DNA from: Serpula lacrymans var. lacrymans S7.9
Taxonomy: Eukaryota; Basidiomycota; Agaricomycetes; Boletales; Serpulaceae
Length of the DNA: 64,000 nucleotides
Assembly (NCBI RefSeq): GCF_000218685.1
Contig: NW_006763294.1
Location: forward strand, 1,274,959-1,338,958
Reading direction: 5' to 3'
Positions 22,660 through 34,540 of the stretch are shown piece by piece. The position numbers and the translations under genes were made by a program. Under the pieces are notes generated by a model, which worked only from the letters and a program-made list of their open reading frames with translations, had not been told where the DNA came from and made no database searches. The number at the start of each line of letters is the position of its first letter. The stretch's first letter is position 1.

Positions 22660-22845
22660 TATATCCAGACCCCTTCCAATCCTGACTGTATTTGAATGTC
22701 TGCGACCCGACGATATGTGGTGCCAGTCGCCTACCTTCAAGAATGCTACTTACCATCTCAGGGTTATAGGTATCACTCCAGCCCAACAGTGAAACTGGAA
22801 ATGGGTATGAGGCTGACAATGCTATAGAGGATGGGACTGAGAATG
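22660..22845. repeat. Diverged duplicate of the 26605-26805 segment
   Basis: Shares blocks in the same order with the TRM5/unknown-gene intergenic region: CCAGACC, TTTGAATGTC(T/C)GCGAC, CAGTGCCAGTCGC-like GTGCCAGTCGC, CTACC followed by CTTCAA, CCATCTCAGGGTTATAGG-like sequence, ATCACTCCAGC, CAGTGAAACTG and GCTATAGAGGAT. The rest of 22551-23185 holds nothing I can support apart from the TatD 3' flank. Confidence 0.55.
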
Positions 22846-23185
22846 ATAGAATAAAGTCATATACGTTTGAATGCTTATAAAGAAAACTATATCTTGGTCT
22901 GGGGACGTAGAAAATGCGAGAAGGGTGACAAAGAGAAAAGGCAAGAGACTATGCTGCATATACATTAATCATGCAAAGAAATTTGACTAATTCGCTACAA
23001 AGGGAGTAAAAATCATAGACAACAGTTGAGCTTTTTAGAACATACGTGTTTAGAAATATTTTATATTACAATCTTCAAAATTACTGCGTGGTGCTTGAAC
23101 AGAAAGAGATAAATACATTTACTCGGTGAGATGTCCTCCCGCCAAGAAAATATGTGTGATTAGCCCAAGTTCAGGCTGTACCTGG

Positions 23186-24376
23186 TTAGACTCCTTTTCG
23201 ACCTCGGGACTTCTTAGGAGCAGTGGCATGGTTCCCTTTCTGAAAAGTTTTCCAATTCTCCTCTAGATGTCGTACCACACCCCAATGATTTTCATCGAGA
23301 TCCTCTTCCCATGTCGTTTCTACCTGCCAACCTTTGACTTCAGCGATAGTGACAACCATGTCCCATGCCCGTTGCGCGCATTGATCTATTTGATGAAAGT
23401 CAGATTCAGCAAGAATCCGGCTAGGAGAACAAGCGGCCAATAAAGCTCGGTGGTTAGGGGATCGGCTGTTGATAGCAGTTGACAGTGATAAAAAGACGTT
23501 CACATGTCTGCCCTGAGAAGATTTTTGATCAGAAATTAGGGTATACTGTCGGTTGACGGTAACGGGCAACAGCTAACATAGAAGCGTACCTCAACGTCCT
23601 TCCACATCTGAGGACTAAAACCGCAGCTATGCAGATCAAGACTGACCCTGTTCCATTGCTCGCCATATTTCCTTTGCATCTGTTGTAGCAGATCGCAGGT
23701 GGCTTTCTGAGCTTTGACGCTGTGCATGCTGATGTGACGTCCCAATTTTACGGCTAGTTCCATTTGTGCCTCAAGTACAGCAAGCTGGTGCTCGAAGGGA
23801 ATGACGAAAGGGGTCAATTCCCGAGGAGCAGCAAAGTAGTCGTATGGGACTCGAGAAATTCGATCAAGACCAACCTCACCGAGCATAGCATTAGGAAATT
23901 TTTGGAGGTTCCGACGTAAATCAGAAATGACATCTTCCAGTGGGATCGGGTCCGGCAACAAGGGAAGCAATCTGGAAAATTCCTCGGCATTTTGCTCTGA
24001 GTTAGCAAATATACCCCTGTAGTGTTCCTCCTTTGAATGAACAGGCTTCAACGCTATCCAATGAGTAAACCAAGGGTGATAGCCTGGCAAGGGTACTCAG
24101 ATTAGACACACAAGTAATTGATCAAATGCTAGGTTCAAAATCACCAAAGCAGGGCATCACTTTGCTAGGATAGGCAGTTGCTAGGTCCCGAACAAGACGT
24201 TGATCTTCCATCCTCGTAGCCATGGCACAGATAGTTATTGGTAGCTTGTCCATTGTATTAGGAGATATCTCAGAATCGGTCGGATGACAGTGGACGTCGA
24301 CAACATGGCGAAGCACTTCAGGTGCTACTAGAGATACTGAGGCTGAGCTTTCACGGGACATGAGGTCGGTGGACAT
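23186..24376 (-). CDS. TatD-family metal-dependent hydrolase
   Basis: Likely a magnesium-dependent DNase/hydrolase of the TatD superfamily, close to the fungal Scn1/Cut9-interacting type. The frame opens with an N-terminus ending in VVDVHCHPTD (metal-binding H.H pair), then MATRMEDQ. After an intron it continues GYHPWFTHWI, MLGEVGLDRI (catalytic Glu) and GRHISMHSVKAQKATCDLL (His), then VSLDLHSCGFSPQMW (His). After a second intron, ILAESDFHQID supplies the final Asp. The C-terminal helix has WAVVRHLEENW-like GVVRHLEENWKTF and a basic end PKKSRGRKGV. All expected catalytic residues are present. The start at 24376 is 256 bp from the divergent TRM5 start, so the two may share a promoter. Confidence 0.88.
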
Positions 24377-24632
24377 AGTTCAGATATGTAAATGCTCGAG
24401 AAAGACGGAGCGGAAGTCAACGTAGATCCTTTGATCGCCCCGGTGTCAATGCCACTATAGTATAACCGTACAGCCGTGGAGAACACTTGCAATAGCTTTG
24501 ATAAAGAGGGACAGACCGATGTCGTTCGGGTGATATACGATATTACCAATGTCGATGGTGCCAGTCAGAACTCGAACTACTTATTGGAGTAAGGCGGAAC
24601 TGGGAGTGACCAAATTAGGATGATAGAGGCTG
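24377..24632. promoter_or_regulatory. Divergent promoter region, TatD and TRM5
   Basis: 256 bp between two outward-facing start codons. Inferred promoter space only; no specific factor site was identified. Confidence 0.4.
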
Positions 24633-26527
24633 TTGCCTAACAGGAACAAACATACTTCTATGCTTGCTGTCTCTCGAATCGCATGGAACAGGAGGCTGTC
24701 TATCTTTTCTAATAGCATGGTTCGCCGCGTAGCCATAGACGCTTCTCCGCCTATAAACCGCTTCATGAAGGATGGCCTGGACAAGGATGCTTTTCGTAAG
24801 ACCATTACTGTGCTCGCTGCACGAGTCCCTCCGTCGAAAACAGGATCTGTGTTGAAATCTCAGGCTATGAGGGGGTATGTGAGCTTTTTAAATAGAATAC
24901 AGCTTGAAATATCACAAATTATTTTAGCTTTCTCATGGACTTGCCCAAAATTCGTAGCGTAGTGTACGATCCGTCTCATCCAGACGGAGACAGACTGGTG
25001 CTACTCAGAGTTTCAGAGGAAGGTACGAGGGGTCATTGTACCGAATATATCGCATTCATTAACGTCTTGTCTGCAAGCTAGCTGCACTTACCCCTGACGT
25101 TTCAAGTTTCTTGAAAGAGGTTTCCAACGGGCTCACGACTTACACTCTTACCTTGGATTATGACTATTGGACTGCAGGTAACACCGATTTACATCAGATA
25201 AATCATTAGCTCATCACTTTGTCTTAGATGAGATTCTGCAAGCAGTTCTTCCTGAGGAACTCTGTGACGAGTCGCCAACAGGCTTTGCTATCACCGGACA
25301 TCTTGGTACGTAACTCCACTTCTCCAAATCAATCTTGCAATAATCGCAACCCCTGGCCAGCCCACCTCAATTTGAATAAGCAATACTTACCATACAAATA
25401 CCTGATAGGACAAATAATACTGGATGTGAGGTACTAGCACCTTGAAGCTCAGAGTACTGCCTAACCTCAAGGATAGAAAAATAAGAACATCAGAACCGTG
25501 GTCAATAAATTGGATAAGATTGATAACCAATTCAGATTTTTCAAGATGGAGTTGCTGGCAGGCGATCCGGATTATGTGGTCGAACAGGTAGGCATAGATG
25601 CTATCACATCACATCTTAGATGTACTTACGGTTATACGGTTATCAGCATGAATCTAATTGCCGATTTACCTTCGACTTCACGGAAGTTTACTGGAATTCT
25701 CGTTTGCATACAGAGCATGAACGTCTCGTAGCGCTCTTCAAGCCAGAGGACGTGATTGCTGACGTATTTGCTGGCGTTGGACCCTTTGCTGTGCCGGCAG
25801 CTAAGAAAGGTTGCGCAGTGCTAGCAAATGACCTCAACCCCAATAGTGCCAAGTACCTCTCAAAAAATGCTTCCGATAATAAAGTCAGTGAAAACACTGT
25901 CCTTCATTTTTTGTTCATGCTCAATACCAAAGATAGGTAGCGCACCTCATGCGAATAAGCTGCGAGGACGGTCGAAGCTTCATTCCAGCTGTAGTTTCTC
26001 GCGCATTACAAGACCCATTTCCTGCTTATGCTGGCCCAAAGCTTTCAAGGTCCGAGGAGAAGGCGAACCGAAAATTGCAGCAACAGAATGCCCTATGTTC
26101 AACACACACCACGGCCAAGACTGTGGACTCAAATTTGGAATGCCCTACTCGCAGTTGCATAACGCATTTCGTTCTGAATCTGCCAGATTCTGCCATTGAG
26201 TTTCTTGACGCATTTCGGGGCATTTTCTCGTCGGCGCGTCACGACGGGATGGATTTGGACGTGATTTATACCAATATGCCAATGGTCCACTGCCACTGCT
26301 TTACGCGCGAATGCGAGCCAGATAAAGCACGCGAAGATATAAGACAGGTACGCATATCCATTTTCCCGCGAGAGACGTGTCTAATCTACCAATAGAGAGT
26401 CGAGCAGAGACTTGGGCACGCATTGACAGAGAGTTTCTCATTGCACATGGTGCGGTCTGTAGCCCCAAACAAAGACATGTACTGTATGAGCTTCAGATTA
26501 CCTCATGAAGTAGCCTTTGCACGGTGA
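24633..26527 (+). CDS. TRM5: tRNA (guanine-37-N1)-methyltransferase Trm5
   Basis: Methylates G37 next to the anticodon using S-adenosylmethionine. Nine exons by eye: 24633-24874, 24928-25022, 25082-25177, 25228-25305, 25361-25425, 25477-25587, 25647-25883, 25937-26347 and 26396-26527. Motifs are the N-terminal [10 protein letters not shown] and [45 protein letters not shown], the SAM-binding [25 protein letters not shown], and the catalytic-face [17 protein letters not shown]. The first 40 residues from 24633 are rich in Arg/Ser with alternating hydrophobics ([18 protein letters not shown]). A second ATG at 24717 ([12 protein letters not shown]) starts at the conserved region. Dual mitochondrial/nuclear localisation is known for yeast Trm5, so the two starts may matter. 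No damage. Confidence 0.92.
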
Positions 26528-26604
26528 AATCGCATTCCGATTTCCTTGGTTGAGGCTGGTAAATGTCTGCACAAAACCTCCAGATCAAACTCTCCTTTTT
26601 TCCA

Positions 26605-26805
26605 GACCTAATCCGGGGTGGGAACTGAGTTTGAATGTCCGCGACGTTGCTATAATCCAGTGCCAGTCGCGGTATACTGACTGCCACCTCCTTCAAAGAT
26701 ACTACCACCTTAGGGTTATAAGGATTACTCCAGCTTTCTTTTCATCGGTAATGACCGACAGTGAAACTGAGCCCGAGTCCGACATTGCAATAGAGGATAT
26801 GCTCT
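26605..26805. repeat. Partner copy of the 22660-22845 duplicate
   Basis: Spans the TRM5 3' flank and the first coding bases of the next gene. See the matching entry for shared blocks. Confidence 0.5.
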
Positions 26806-29800
26806 TATTTTCAAAAAGCGCATCACAACAGGAACCTGCTAGCGGCAACGAACCCCCAAATTCTATGGTTTCCGTACAGGACGTGAAACTGGCTGTGGAA
26901 CTTTTGGAATCTTTGGATTTACGTAGTGTTCAAAAGGTGCCGTGATTCATCTTACACCCACGCGTTTAGCCCTTCGCAGCTGCCCTGCGCATCATCGACA
27001 GTCCCTTTATCTGCCACGGTCAATCCGTGTACCTGACAGCTTACTTTGATATTTACTATAAGGATGTATCTTTACACTCGGTCATCCAGGATGCTTCTTC
27101 TACAATATCCAATTTCCTCGTAAGTATTTGCCAGTCGCGTTTTGATGGTCACTTCGAGAAACGCGATACCATGGACGCTCTGGCGAAACTATGTTAGTGG
27201 CGGTTTTCTGCACTAGCAGTGCTTATATATTATCTATCATGTGCCAACAGTTCATCATTCGTTCCTCCGCCTCGCCTTTGGATATAGACGCGTGTTTCGT
27301 AACATTGCGGGACAAAACATTGCTCCGGGGACTGTGGTTCCTGTCATTATATGCTGGGTGGATGTTCTGATGGTTCGAATAGGTCAAGCTACTATATCTT
27401 TACCAAGCGTATGCAAAGGAGACTTTGCGAAATCTCCTCCTGGTCCATTATCTTGTCAGCGAGAGGAGGTTCTTTTTCGAGCTGCTGCGCAATTACCTGG
27501 TAAGTCCTGTGCATGCGAAATAAATCGCATCAATGCTAAGGCAGGCATCTCCTTAGAAAAATGGGACTTAGTGCCACGTATCATGTCGTCAGAACAGGCT
27601 TCTCCCGCTGCAAAGCGGCTCGCTCTATGCCTGACATTTGCTGCATATGTCGTCCACCCACAAATAGTTGATTCGCCAATTGATCACGATTCATGGGATC
27701 ATGACAGGTGAGCATAACTGATGTTTTCATGTGAGCGATCTCTATGTAATCCTCAGTATTTAATGCCTATCTCAGCATCAAACCTGACGAGATGGTCGAT
27801 ATTGTGTCTGAATACCTTCAGCACGTTTTTGTCAACATTTTAGAAACCTCCCAAATTTACGACAGTCCGAAGGATATTCTCTTGCAACAAAGGATAACAT
27901 GTGCAATGATTATCTCTATATATGCGGTTCGCCAAATCAACGTGTCTGTTTAAAATGTCGACAAGCTCATCATGGCTTATTTCTTGAAATAACTTACTAG
28001 ACCGCTAATACGTCTAGTGAAGCGCTTAAAAACGACTCATTGTCTCCTTTCCAGCCATACGCGATTAGGTCACTTGCGTGTTTGTTGGAATTCGTGATGC
28101 ATCCTGACCAGCCATCGTCGTCGTCTCATTCATTGTCTCCTTGTGAAACTATGGACATCGCTCAAACGATTTTGGTTCGGTGGGGTAACATATTTCCATG
28201 GTGCTGGCTAGCCTGGGCAGATCGGAGATCTGTAGGAGCGGACATTGTTATTTATTTGGTCAGTTTTCCTGACAATAAACAATCTGGTCAAGCTGACAAT
28301 CTCACAGACTGTCACGTGGCTGTATCATCTAAGTTTTCAAAATGAGGGCGAGGAAGATCTCACACCCGAATCCAAGTTATGGGATATGGCATTCGGGCCC
28401 CTTTTGAGGAAGCATCCGGATGCTGCTAGTAATATCTTTTTTGTAAGCTGATGCAAAACACTACCTAATATTATAACTATTACTGACATATATTGTACAG
28501 ACGCTAATTCAACTTTATTCCACCTTTATTGCTTCTTTGTCTTCGTCTTGCCTGAAGCAGCTTTCATTATGCGAAATGGACGTGTTTCTCAAAATTACAT
28601 GGGTTATAACGCACCTAATCAATCATGCGGATAGCATCACTTCGTCTCTTTTTTGCCCGCATCTCTTATATGTTTTCCCCATCTTGTGCAACATGGATGG
28701 ATATGAAGGTTTTTGGCGTCTTTTTGAACTATATCTTTGATTTGATATTTGGTATAGCCGTCGGTTATATTATTGAGGGCTTGGTTTCCATTGGTCCAGA
28801 GGTCGTACAACAATTTGCGACGAAAGTCCAAGAAGATAATTCACTAGGATTTATCAACAATTTGGAAGAAGGTACGAAAAGTCTCGTGTATTTCAATTAT
28901 TCGCTCTGTGATCTATATTTCAACTTCAGCTGTCTCCAGGTCCAAGCGGTGAGCAATAACACTAACTTTTATGAAGTATACCTAATGTCCTCCAGAAAAC
29001 TACAACGTTGTGCCGAAGACCAGGATCTCATACTCTGCAGACAAATCTTAAACTTTCTATGCTTACTTTGGCACTCCAATGTAGTCGACTTCTGCCAGAC
29101 AAAGACTATTCTCAGCTTTCTTGCTGCAGTAGCGGTTAGACTATCTCATATCCCAGACTCCTGCTATCACGAGTCGTATGCATTCCCCGCCCTCCGTGAT
29201 GGGTTTTTGAATGCTGTAGCAGCATGTTCGACTATCAAACTCGAGCTGGATCAAAGCAATACTTTGAAGGCGTGGAGTAGTGAAATGTTGTGGCAATTTG
29301 CGATAGTAAACGGTAGTACGGACCTTCCCACTGCAGGTGAGTTCAAAGGTATACCGTATTGAAAATATCTCAATTTATGTCCATGTCCAGCTAGTTTGGC
29401 GCATTTGATTATATCGTCAAAACGTCTCTGTGGTTCTTTCGCATGCGCAGAAGCATGGAGCTACATGCAAGACGTATTATTATTGACTATATCTCATCAC
29501 TTTCTGGGCGATGACGAGCCACTTGCATTGGTTGTGTGTCCGTCAATTTGTCAAGCCATGTCTTACCTCCTGACTCGAGTCGATCGCAAAACTGGTCAGT
29601 TAATACTCACACCTAAGGCATTCACTGAAAATACCACCGAATTATTATAGCGCGATTCATCTCATCTTCTCCGTGGACCTCGAGCCTTCGCATTGCTTTA
29701 CAAGAACTATTACAAGGAGATGAATCATACACTACTGAATATTCCAAAATATTGAAAGAAAGAATACTTATTATAGGGAAGAATTTGATAACCTTGGTAA

Positions 29801-29811
29801 CATTAAAATGA
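26749..29811 (+). CDS. Large protein of unknown family, probably all-helical
   Basis: I do not recognise it. The start at 26749 gives an acidic opening, TDSETEPESDIAIEDMLLFS. About 12 exons with 45-60 bp introns can be chained: SVQDVKLAVELLESLDLRSV; LRIIDSPFICHGQSVY; a block near 27270 with DACFVTLRDKTLLRGLWFL; ETLRNLLLVHYLVSERRFFF; AKRLALCLTFAAYVV; DEMVDIVSEYLQHVFVNIL; PYAIRSLACLLEFVMHPD; ESKLWDMAFGPLLRKHPDA; QILNFLCLLWHSNVVDF; AEAWSYMQDVLLLTISHHFL. The end is LRIALQELLQG...RILIIGKNLITLVTLK with a stop at 29809-29811. Leucine-rich amphipathic helices throughout suggest a HEAT/ARM-like solenoid, but this is inference from texture, not a domain match. Around 28620-28900 the frame is harder to follow and could hide damage. 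It follows TRM5 by 221 bp on the same strand. Confidence 0.5.
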
Positions 29812-30309
29812 CTTTGGGGGCTAGATTTCGTTTAACATCTGGCACGTTTAGATCGATCGCAACTTTGACGACACTGATGCTGTATTGCCGGTACGCACAA
29901 GAGCTCATATGGCTTATTTTACGAGGATTCATAGACGTGTTACAGGCAACCTCCAAGGTAACAAGTCGCTTGATATTTTGTCGTTCTGCCGATGTTCCAC
30001 GAGTTATCTTTTGTTTTTCGAGCTAACGAGCTAAATGATGTGCTACTCACCTTTGAGTTGAGTCGGAAACCCACATGTTACCAGTAGATTATCGTGCAAC
30101 GTACAAAGTCATGATTACCTTACTTCTATATGGTGATATCGCGACTGAATGATTACGCCTGTTTTCAACATATAACGCTCATTTGATTTCTACGACGACT
30201 GATTCCTACCGTCAATTTCAAGACAAGTCATGACACACGACACTGTCCCATACCTCTGGATAGTAAATGAGCTATATCTAGTTTCCAGCGGACCCAACAA
30301 ACACATCCA
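29812..30309. other. Convergent intergenic region
   Basis: About 500 bp between the unknown helical gene and the decarboxylase stop. Only short antisense-overlapping ORFs; nothing supportable. Confidence 0.5.
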
Positions 30310-32342
30310 TCACGCAGGTTCCTCCCAATGTTTCAACGTCAGTTCTGCCTCCGCAGATAATATATCAAATGCTTGTTTGATATGCTCCTCCGTCGTACGT
30401 GCAGCTCCGATGGCAAAGCGGATACAGAATGTTCCATTGAGAACAGTTTGTGTGAGGAGAATATCGTTGCGTGCTGAGATACGTCCATAGAATAACCTGT
30501 TCAAGTTATTTAAGAGCTCGGCGGAGAGAGGCTGTTTCGTTGTCTGTGGCTCTAATCGAAAGACGGTCAATGCGAGAGAAGGTGGCGCGACCAGAGTGAA
30601 CTGTGGGGAAGAGCGAATCATTGACACAAACGTTTCGTTCAGCTGGACAGACTACGGAATATGTTAATACTGGCGTTTATGACGTCAGAACATACAAAGA
30701 ACATACCTGGCGGATATATTTCTGGAAGCCTTCTACACCATAGCTGCGAAGAACAAACCACAACTTGAGAGACCGGAAACGTCTGCCCAAACCGAGATGC
30801 CAATTACGATAATCAATGACAGTCCCTGCTCCGTGTTAGTACAATGGATTTGATTTTCAAGATATAAACGCGTGTAGACTGACCCGCATCACCGTGCTTC
30901 GTTCGTAAAAACTCGGGCGTAACGTCTAGAGCGTCGGTTAGGTCCTTACGATCACGAACCCATAATGTCGAAGCATCAAAATTAGTGAGGCCCCACTGAC
31001 CCAGAATACATCAATGCAAATTAGAGCTACAGGAACAGAGGGTGGCTTACCTTGTGGAAATTAGTGCAGAAAGAGTCGGCATAACGATTGATGGCCTCCA
31101 AGTGGCAGATTTCTCGGAACTCAGGACAGGCCATAGACACTCCCGCCCATGCGCCATCAACATGTAACCAAAGAGAAGCATAGTCCGATGCTTTAGAGAT
31201 GTACTCAGACAACGTTCTCGGTATAAAAAAATAGTTCATTACCTACTCTCCCCAATTCTTCTATGTAGTCAAACGCACCAGATGACGTTGTGCCCACTGT
31301 GGCAACTAACGCCGCAAGTAAGTTTTGTCCATACATTGAACAGAGAAATATACACTTACTAAGGATGAATGGCTTCTTACCCGCTGCAATGTCTTCCTCT
31401 AAAGCTGCACGCAGAGTATCACCACGCAGTCCAAAGCTGTTCTCAGCGGTAACCTCTAAAGCTCGACATGCAAGTCCGAGCACCAGACCTGCCTTCAAAC
31501 CAAGAGAATGCGTTTGAGTAGTAGTATACAACACAAGGTCTTCCATGCGAGCGTTAGGATTTTCGCGTATATAACGAGAACGTGCAGCGACAACTGCAGT
31601 CAATGCCGAATCAGAAGCAGAAGTCTTCGGAGATTTTAGTCAAAAGAATCATTTCGAGAGAACGCTTCTGGCACATACCTGCATCACACCTCCTCCCACT
31701 TCTGAGGTGTTTAAAAATGTGGAATGTAATCCGATAAGCTGAGCTGCCCAGTCCATTACTACAGCTTCTAACTCTGTGCATGCTGGGCTACAGGACCACT
31801 GGGTGACGATGTAATCTGATTAGCGTTTATGAATATGGACGACGAAAGCCTCTGACATTAAAACCAGGATTACAAGCACTGCTAGCATATAAATCACCAA
31901 GCATGCCTTCGAAGGTACATGCTGTTGGGAAATATGCGAAGAAGGAAGGATGCTGCCAGTGGGTGAGACCTACGACAAGATCGTTCCAGATTGGTCAAGC
32001 GATTGCGATACCTCATAGTACAAAGGACAAACCTGGAATGATAAGCTTCTGGTAGTCATCTGCTATTTCCTGAAAGTCTTCGCCAGATGTGGGTGCTAGA
32101 GCTGTTATTTACAAGATGAGGATGCACTTGCGCGGGAAGTTTACGGTGGTTATCTACCTGGTAGCGCTTTCCTCAGATAGCCTGGTTCCACCTGCGAGGT
32201 GACGGCTCGACCTTGGAGAGAGTAGTAGTAATCACAGATTCTATCGATTGCCTGATAACCAGCTTTGCGAAACCTATGCGCCGATCGTGAGTGAGAAGCA
32301 TTAGGCATAAACTGAATACCAGACTCACTGTTCAATATCCAT
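30310..32342 (-). CDS. PLP-dependent aromatic-L-amino-acid decarboxylase
   Basis: Group II decarboxylase that would convert tryptophan, tyrosine or DOPA to the amine; the substrate cannot be told from sequence. Best start is an ATG at 32342 encoding MDIEQ, then a 50-60 bp intron (GTGAGT to CGCATAG) joining in frame to [20 protein letters not shown], the family's standard N-terminus. Following blocks are [89 protein letters not shown] and [17 protein letters not shown]; the last holds the PLP lysine (HKW). The C-terminal block has [14 protein letters not shown] and ends [15 protein letters not shown] before the stop at 30310. About ten introns. All hallmark residues are intact. It is divergent from the 3-oxoacyl-CoA reductase (398 bp). 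Confidence 0.9.
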
Positions 32343-32739
32343 TACTTCGATTTCTCAGTTGTATTCTTGCGATAAGAGGTTGAAAAGCGACAACAATCGC
32401 GGTGCCCGACCTTTAAAGACCTGAGAATCTAGTAATACCGAGAGCTAAGCCAAGTGTGTGGTGCATTCCGAGGTCACATGGATCTGATTCTTGCTTTGAT
32501 AGCTCGGCCGGTGTTCTCAGGGCATACCATTTGGGCCTGGATACTGACTATCCAGTAATGTCATTCCAGTATTTTGCTCTACAAAACTAGATAGGCATTG
32601 AAGAGTAGCAGAGATAGCGGTGAAAGCCTCGAGGCCTATTACAACCACTAGGGCGAGTTCCGTGATTGCTGTCGGGAATTGAACTCAAGGATTTTAGTCT
32701 TTTCTGGCTTTGGAGTTGCATTTGCTTTGGACCATCATC
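32343..32739. promoter_or_regulatory. Divergent promoter region, decarboxylase and reductase
   Basis: 397 bp between outward-facing start codons. No defined motif could be assigned. Confidence 0.4.
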
Positions 32740-34162
32740 ATGTCAGTTGTATTACCAGGATGTCTGTCTGCACCACTCGCGCTTGGTATGTTTTGTCGTA
32801 ATTTGTTCGTGTAAAACACGCTGATAATTGTCCTGTAGTTAATGAATGCCCTTGGTTGTCCACGTTCCTGTTGTTGGTTGGCGCCTTGACGTTCACGCGT
32901 TTTGCAATCAAGACCGTTTTGGTATTCGCTCAGACATTCATTCTTCCTGGAAAAAACGTACAGTCCGCGTTTCTCTCTCTCATCACCTTCTGTTAATAAT
33001 CCTTATCTCCAGCTTAAGCAATTCGCTGCTAAGAAGGGTTCTTGGGCAGGTAAATTCTGCTTTGTTACCTTCGAGCTGGTCACATGCTCATTGATGGAAT
33101 AGTCATCACTGGAGCATCTGATGGTATTGGCCGGGAGTTTGCATTGCAGCTCGCTCGAAAGGGCTTCAACATTCTTCTGGTCGCGCGGAATAATGTCATG
33201 CTTACTGCTGTCGCAGAGGAGATTGGTATGTTACAGTCACTGTGAATTCTGCGTCGTTGTTCTTATAAATGCTCCCTAAGCTAGCAAATGTAGTCCTTCG
33301 GTGGAGACTAAGATTCAGTTAATTGACTTCTCCAAAAAGGATGAAGCTGCATATGAGGGTCTGAAATCTACTATGGCAGAGTTGGATATTGGCATTTTGA
33401 GTAAGTGACACGCATAGTGTTGAAAACTTATCGAGTTTAAATTCACAATATTTTGTGTGTACGTTCGTTTAGTCAACTGTGTGGGCAAATCACATACCAT
33501 GCCGACTTACTTTGTCGAAATACCCACCCAAGACATAGAGGATATCGTGGCGATTAACATCAACGCAACTATGCGCGTCACGTCCCTAGTCCTTCCTGGT
33601 ATGATACAACGGTACGTTATGTCACCAGGCTTTTCTTTAGCATGGCTCATTCGAACTGAGTAGAAAACGTGGTTTGATCCTGAACTTGGGGTCATTTGCT
33701 GGCTCTATCCCGTCACCTATGCTTGCGCCCTACTCTGCCACCAAATCCTTCGTATCCACATTTAGCAGCGCTCTTCAAGAGGAAGTCAAGTCTCATAATA
33801 TTATTGTTCACCATCTCAACACATACTTTGTTGTGAGTTACGCCCCTTTGCTTTCTATATAACAGCCTGACGTCCGAATGCTATAGGTGTCCAAAATGTC
33901 CAATATCCGCAGAGCATCCTTATTTGTTCCGCTTCCCGCTGACTACGTTCGAGCTGCATTGTCCAAGATTTCTCTTTCTTGCGGAGCAGCCCATACGAAC
34001 CGACCTGGGACATTGACGCCTTACTGGAGCCATGCGGTTCTTGATTATCTGATTCATGTCGTTGGAATCAAGAGCCTCTTCATCGGCTATACACATGGGC
34101 TACATAAATCCATCCGGAAACGCGCACTACGTAAACTGGAGAGAGAATCCAAGAAGCAGTAG
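32740..34162 (+). CDS. Very-long-chain 3-oxoacyl-CoA reductase (SDR family)
   Basis: NADPH-dependent reductase of the ER fatty-acid elongation cycle (yeast Ifa38/KAR type). Eight exons by eye: 32740-32785, 32839-32957, 33013-33049, 33103-33225, 33281-33400, 33473-33611, 33664-33834 and 33887-34162. The N-terminal hydrophobic anchor reads [17 protein letters not shown], then LPGKN and FAAKKGSWA. The cofactor loop is [23 protein letters not shown], a serine in LGSFAG and the catalytic YSATKSF follow. The tail is basic and ends in ESKKQ, consistent with a dilysine-type ER retrieval signal. Length of about 340 residues is normal. No defect was seen. The shared 397-bp upstream region with the decarboxylase may drive both. 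Confidence 0.9.
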
Positions 34163-34540
34163 CGAGAATTGGCAATTTAATCGCTCGGAAATGCATTCTC
34201 AGGCTCGGTGATGGCGTGGATTTGTACATGAAAAGAATGCCTTAATAGCTGTCTTGTTCTCGGCGTGTGTGCAGACATTTATAGTGTTCACATTGTTGCA
34301 TTGCTTGTTTCATGAGCTGGTATTGTGCTTGTATAGGCGTGTAAAGGGGCCTTTCCCTGAATAGCGGGCGTGGGAAGATGTGTAAAATCTGAGATTGGAC
34401 TGTGCAACGAGGATGCGGCATTGCAACTCCAGCCCACCAGCCTTGCCACAACCCGTCCAAAGGCAGGCAGACGAGCGAGTGTTAGGTCCTTTTTGCTCAT
34501 CGACCACGACGACCTCCACGGTGTAAACTGTCCACCAACG
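34163..34540. promoter_or_regulatory. Upstream region of the Spa2 gene
   Basis: 378 bp between the reductase stop and the Spa2 start. An open frame reaches back to 34370 in frame with Spa2, but conserved protein features start after 34541. Otherwise nothing supportable. Confidence 0.35.

Noticed and set aside
32150..32335. Decarboxylase start at 32335
   Set aside because: The first codon there is TTG, and the segment down to the intron end reads as a spliceable intron. ATG at 32342 with splicing gives the family N-terminus.
30310..34162. Amine-type secondary metabolite cluster around the decarboxylase
   Set aside because: Neighbours are a fatty-acid elongation reductase, Spa2 and an unknown helical protein. 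No kinase, N-methyltransferase or P450 is adjacent.
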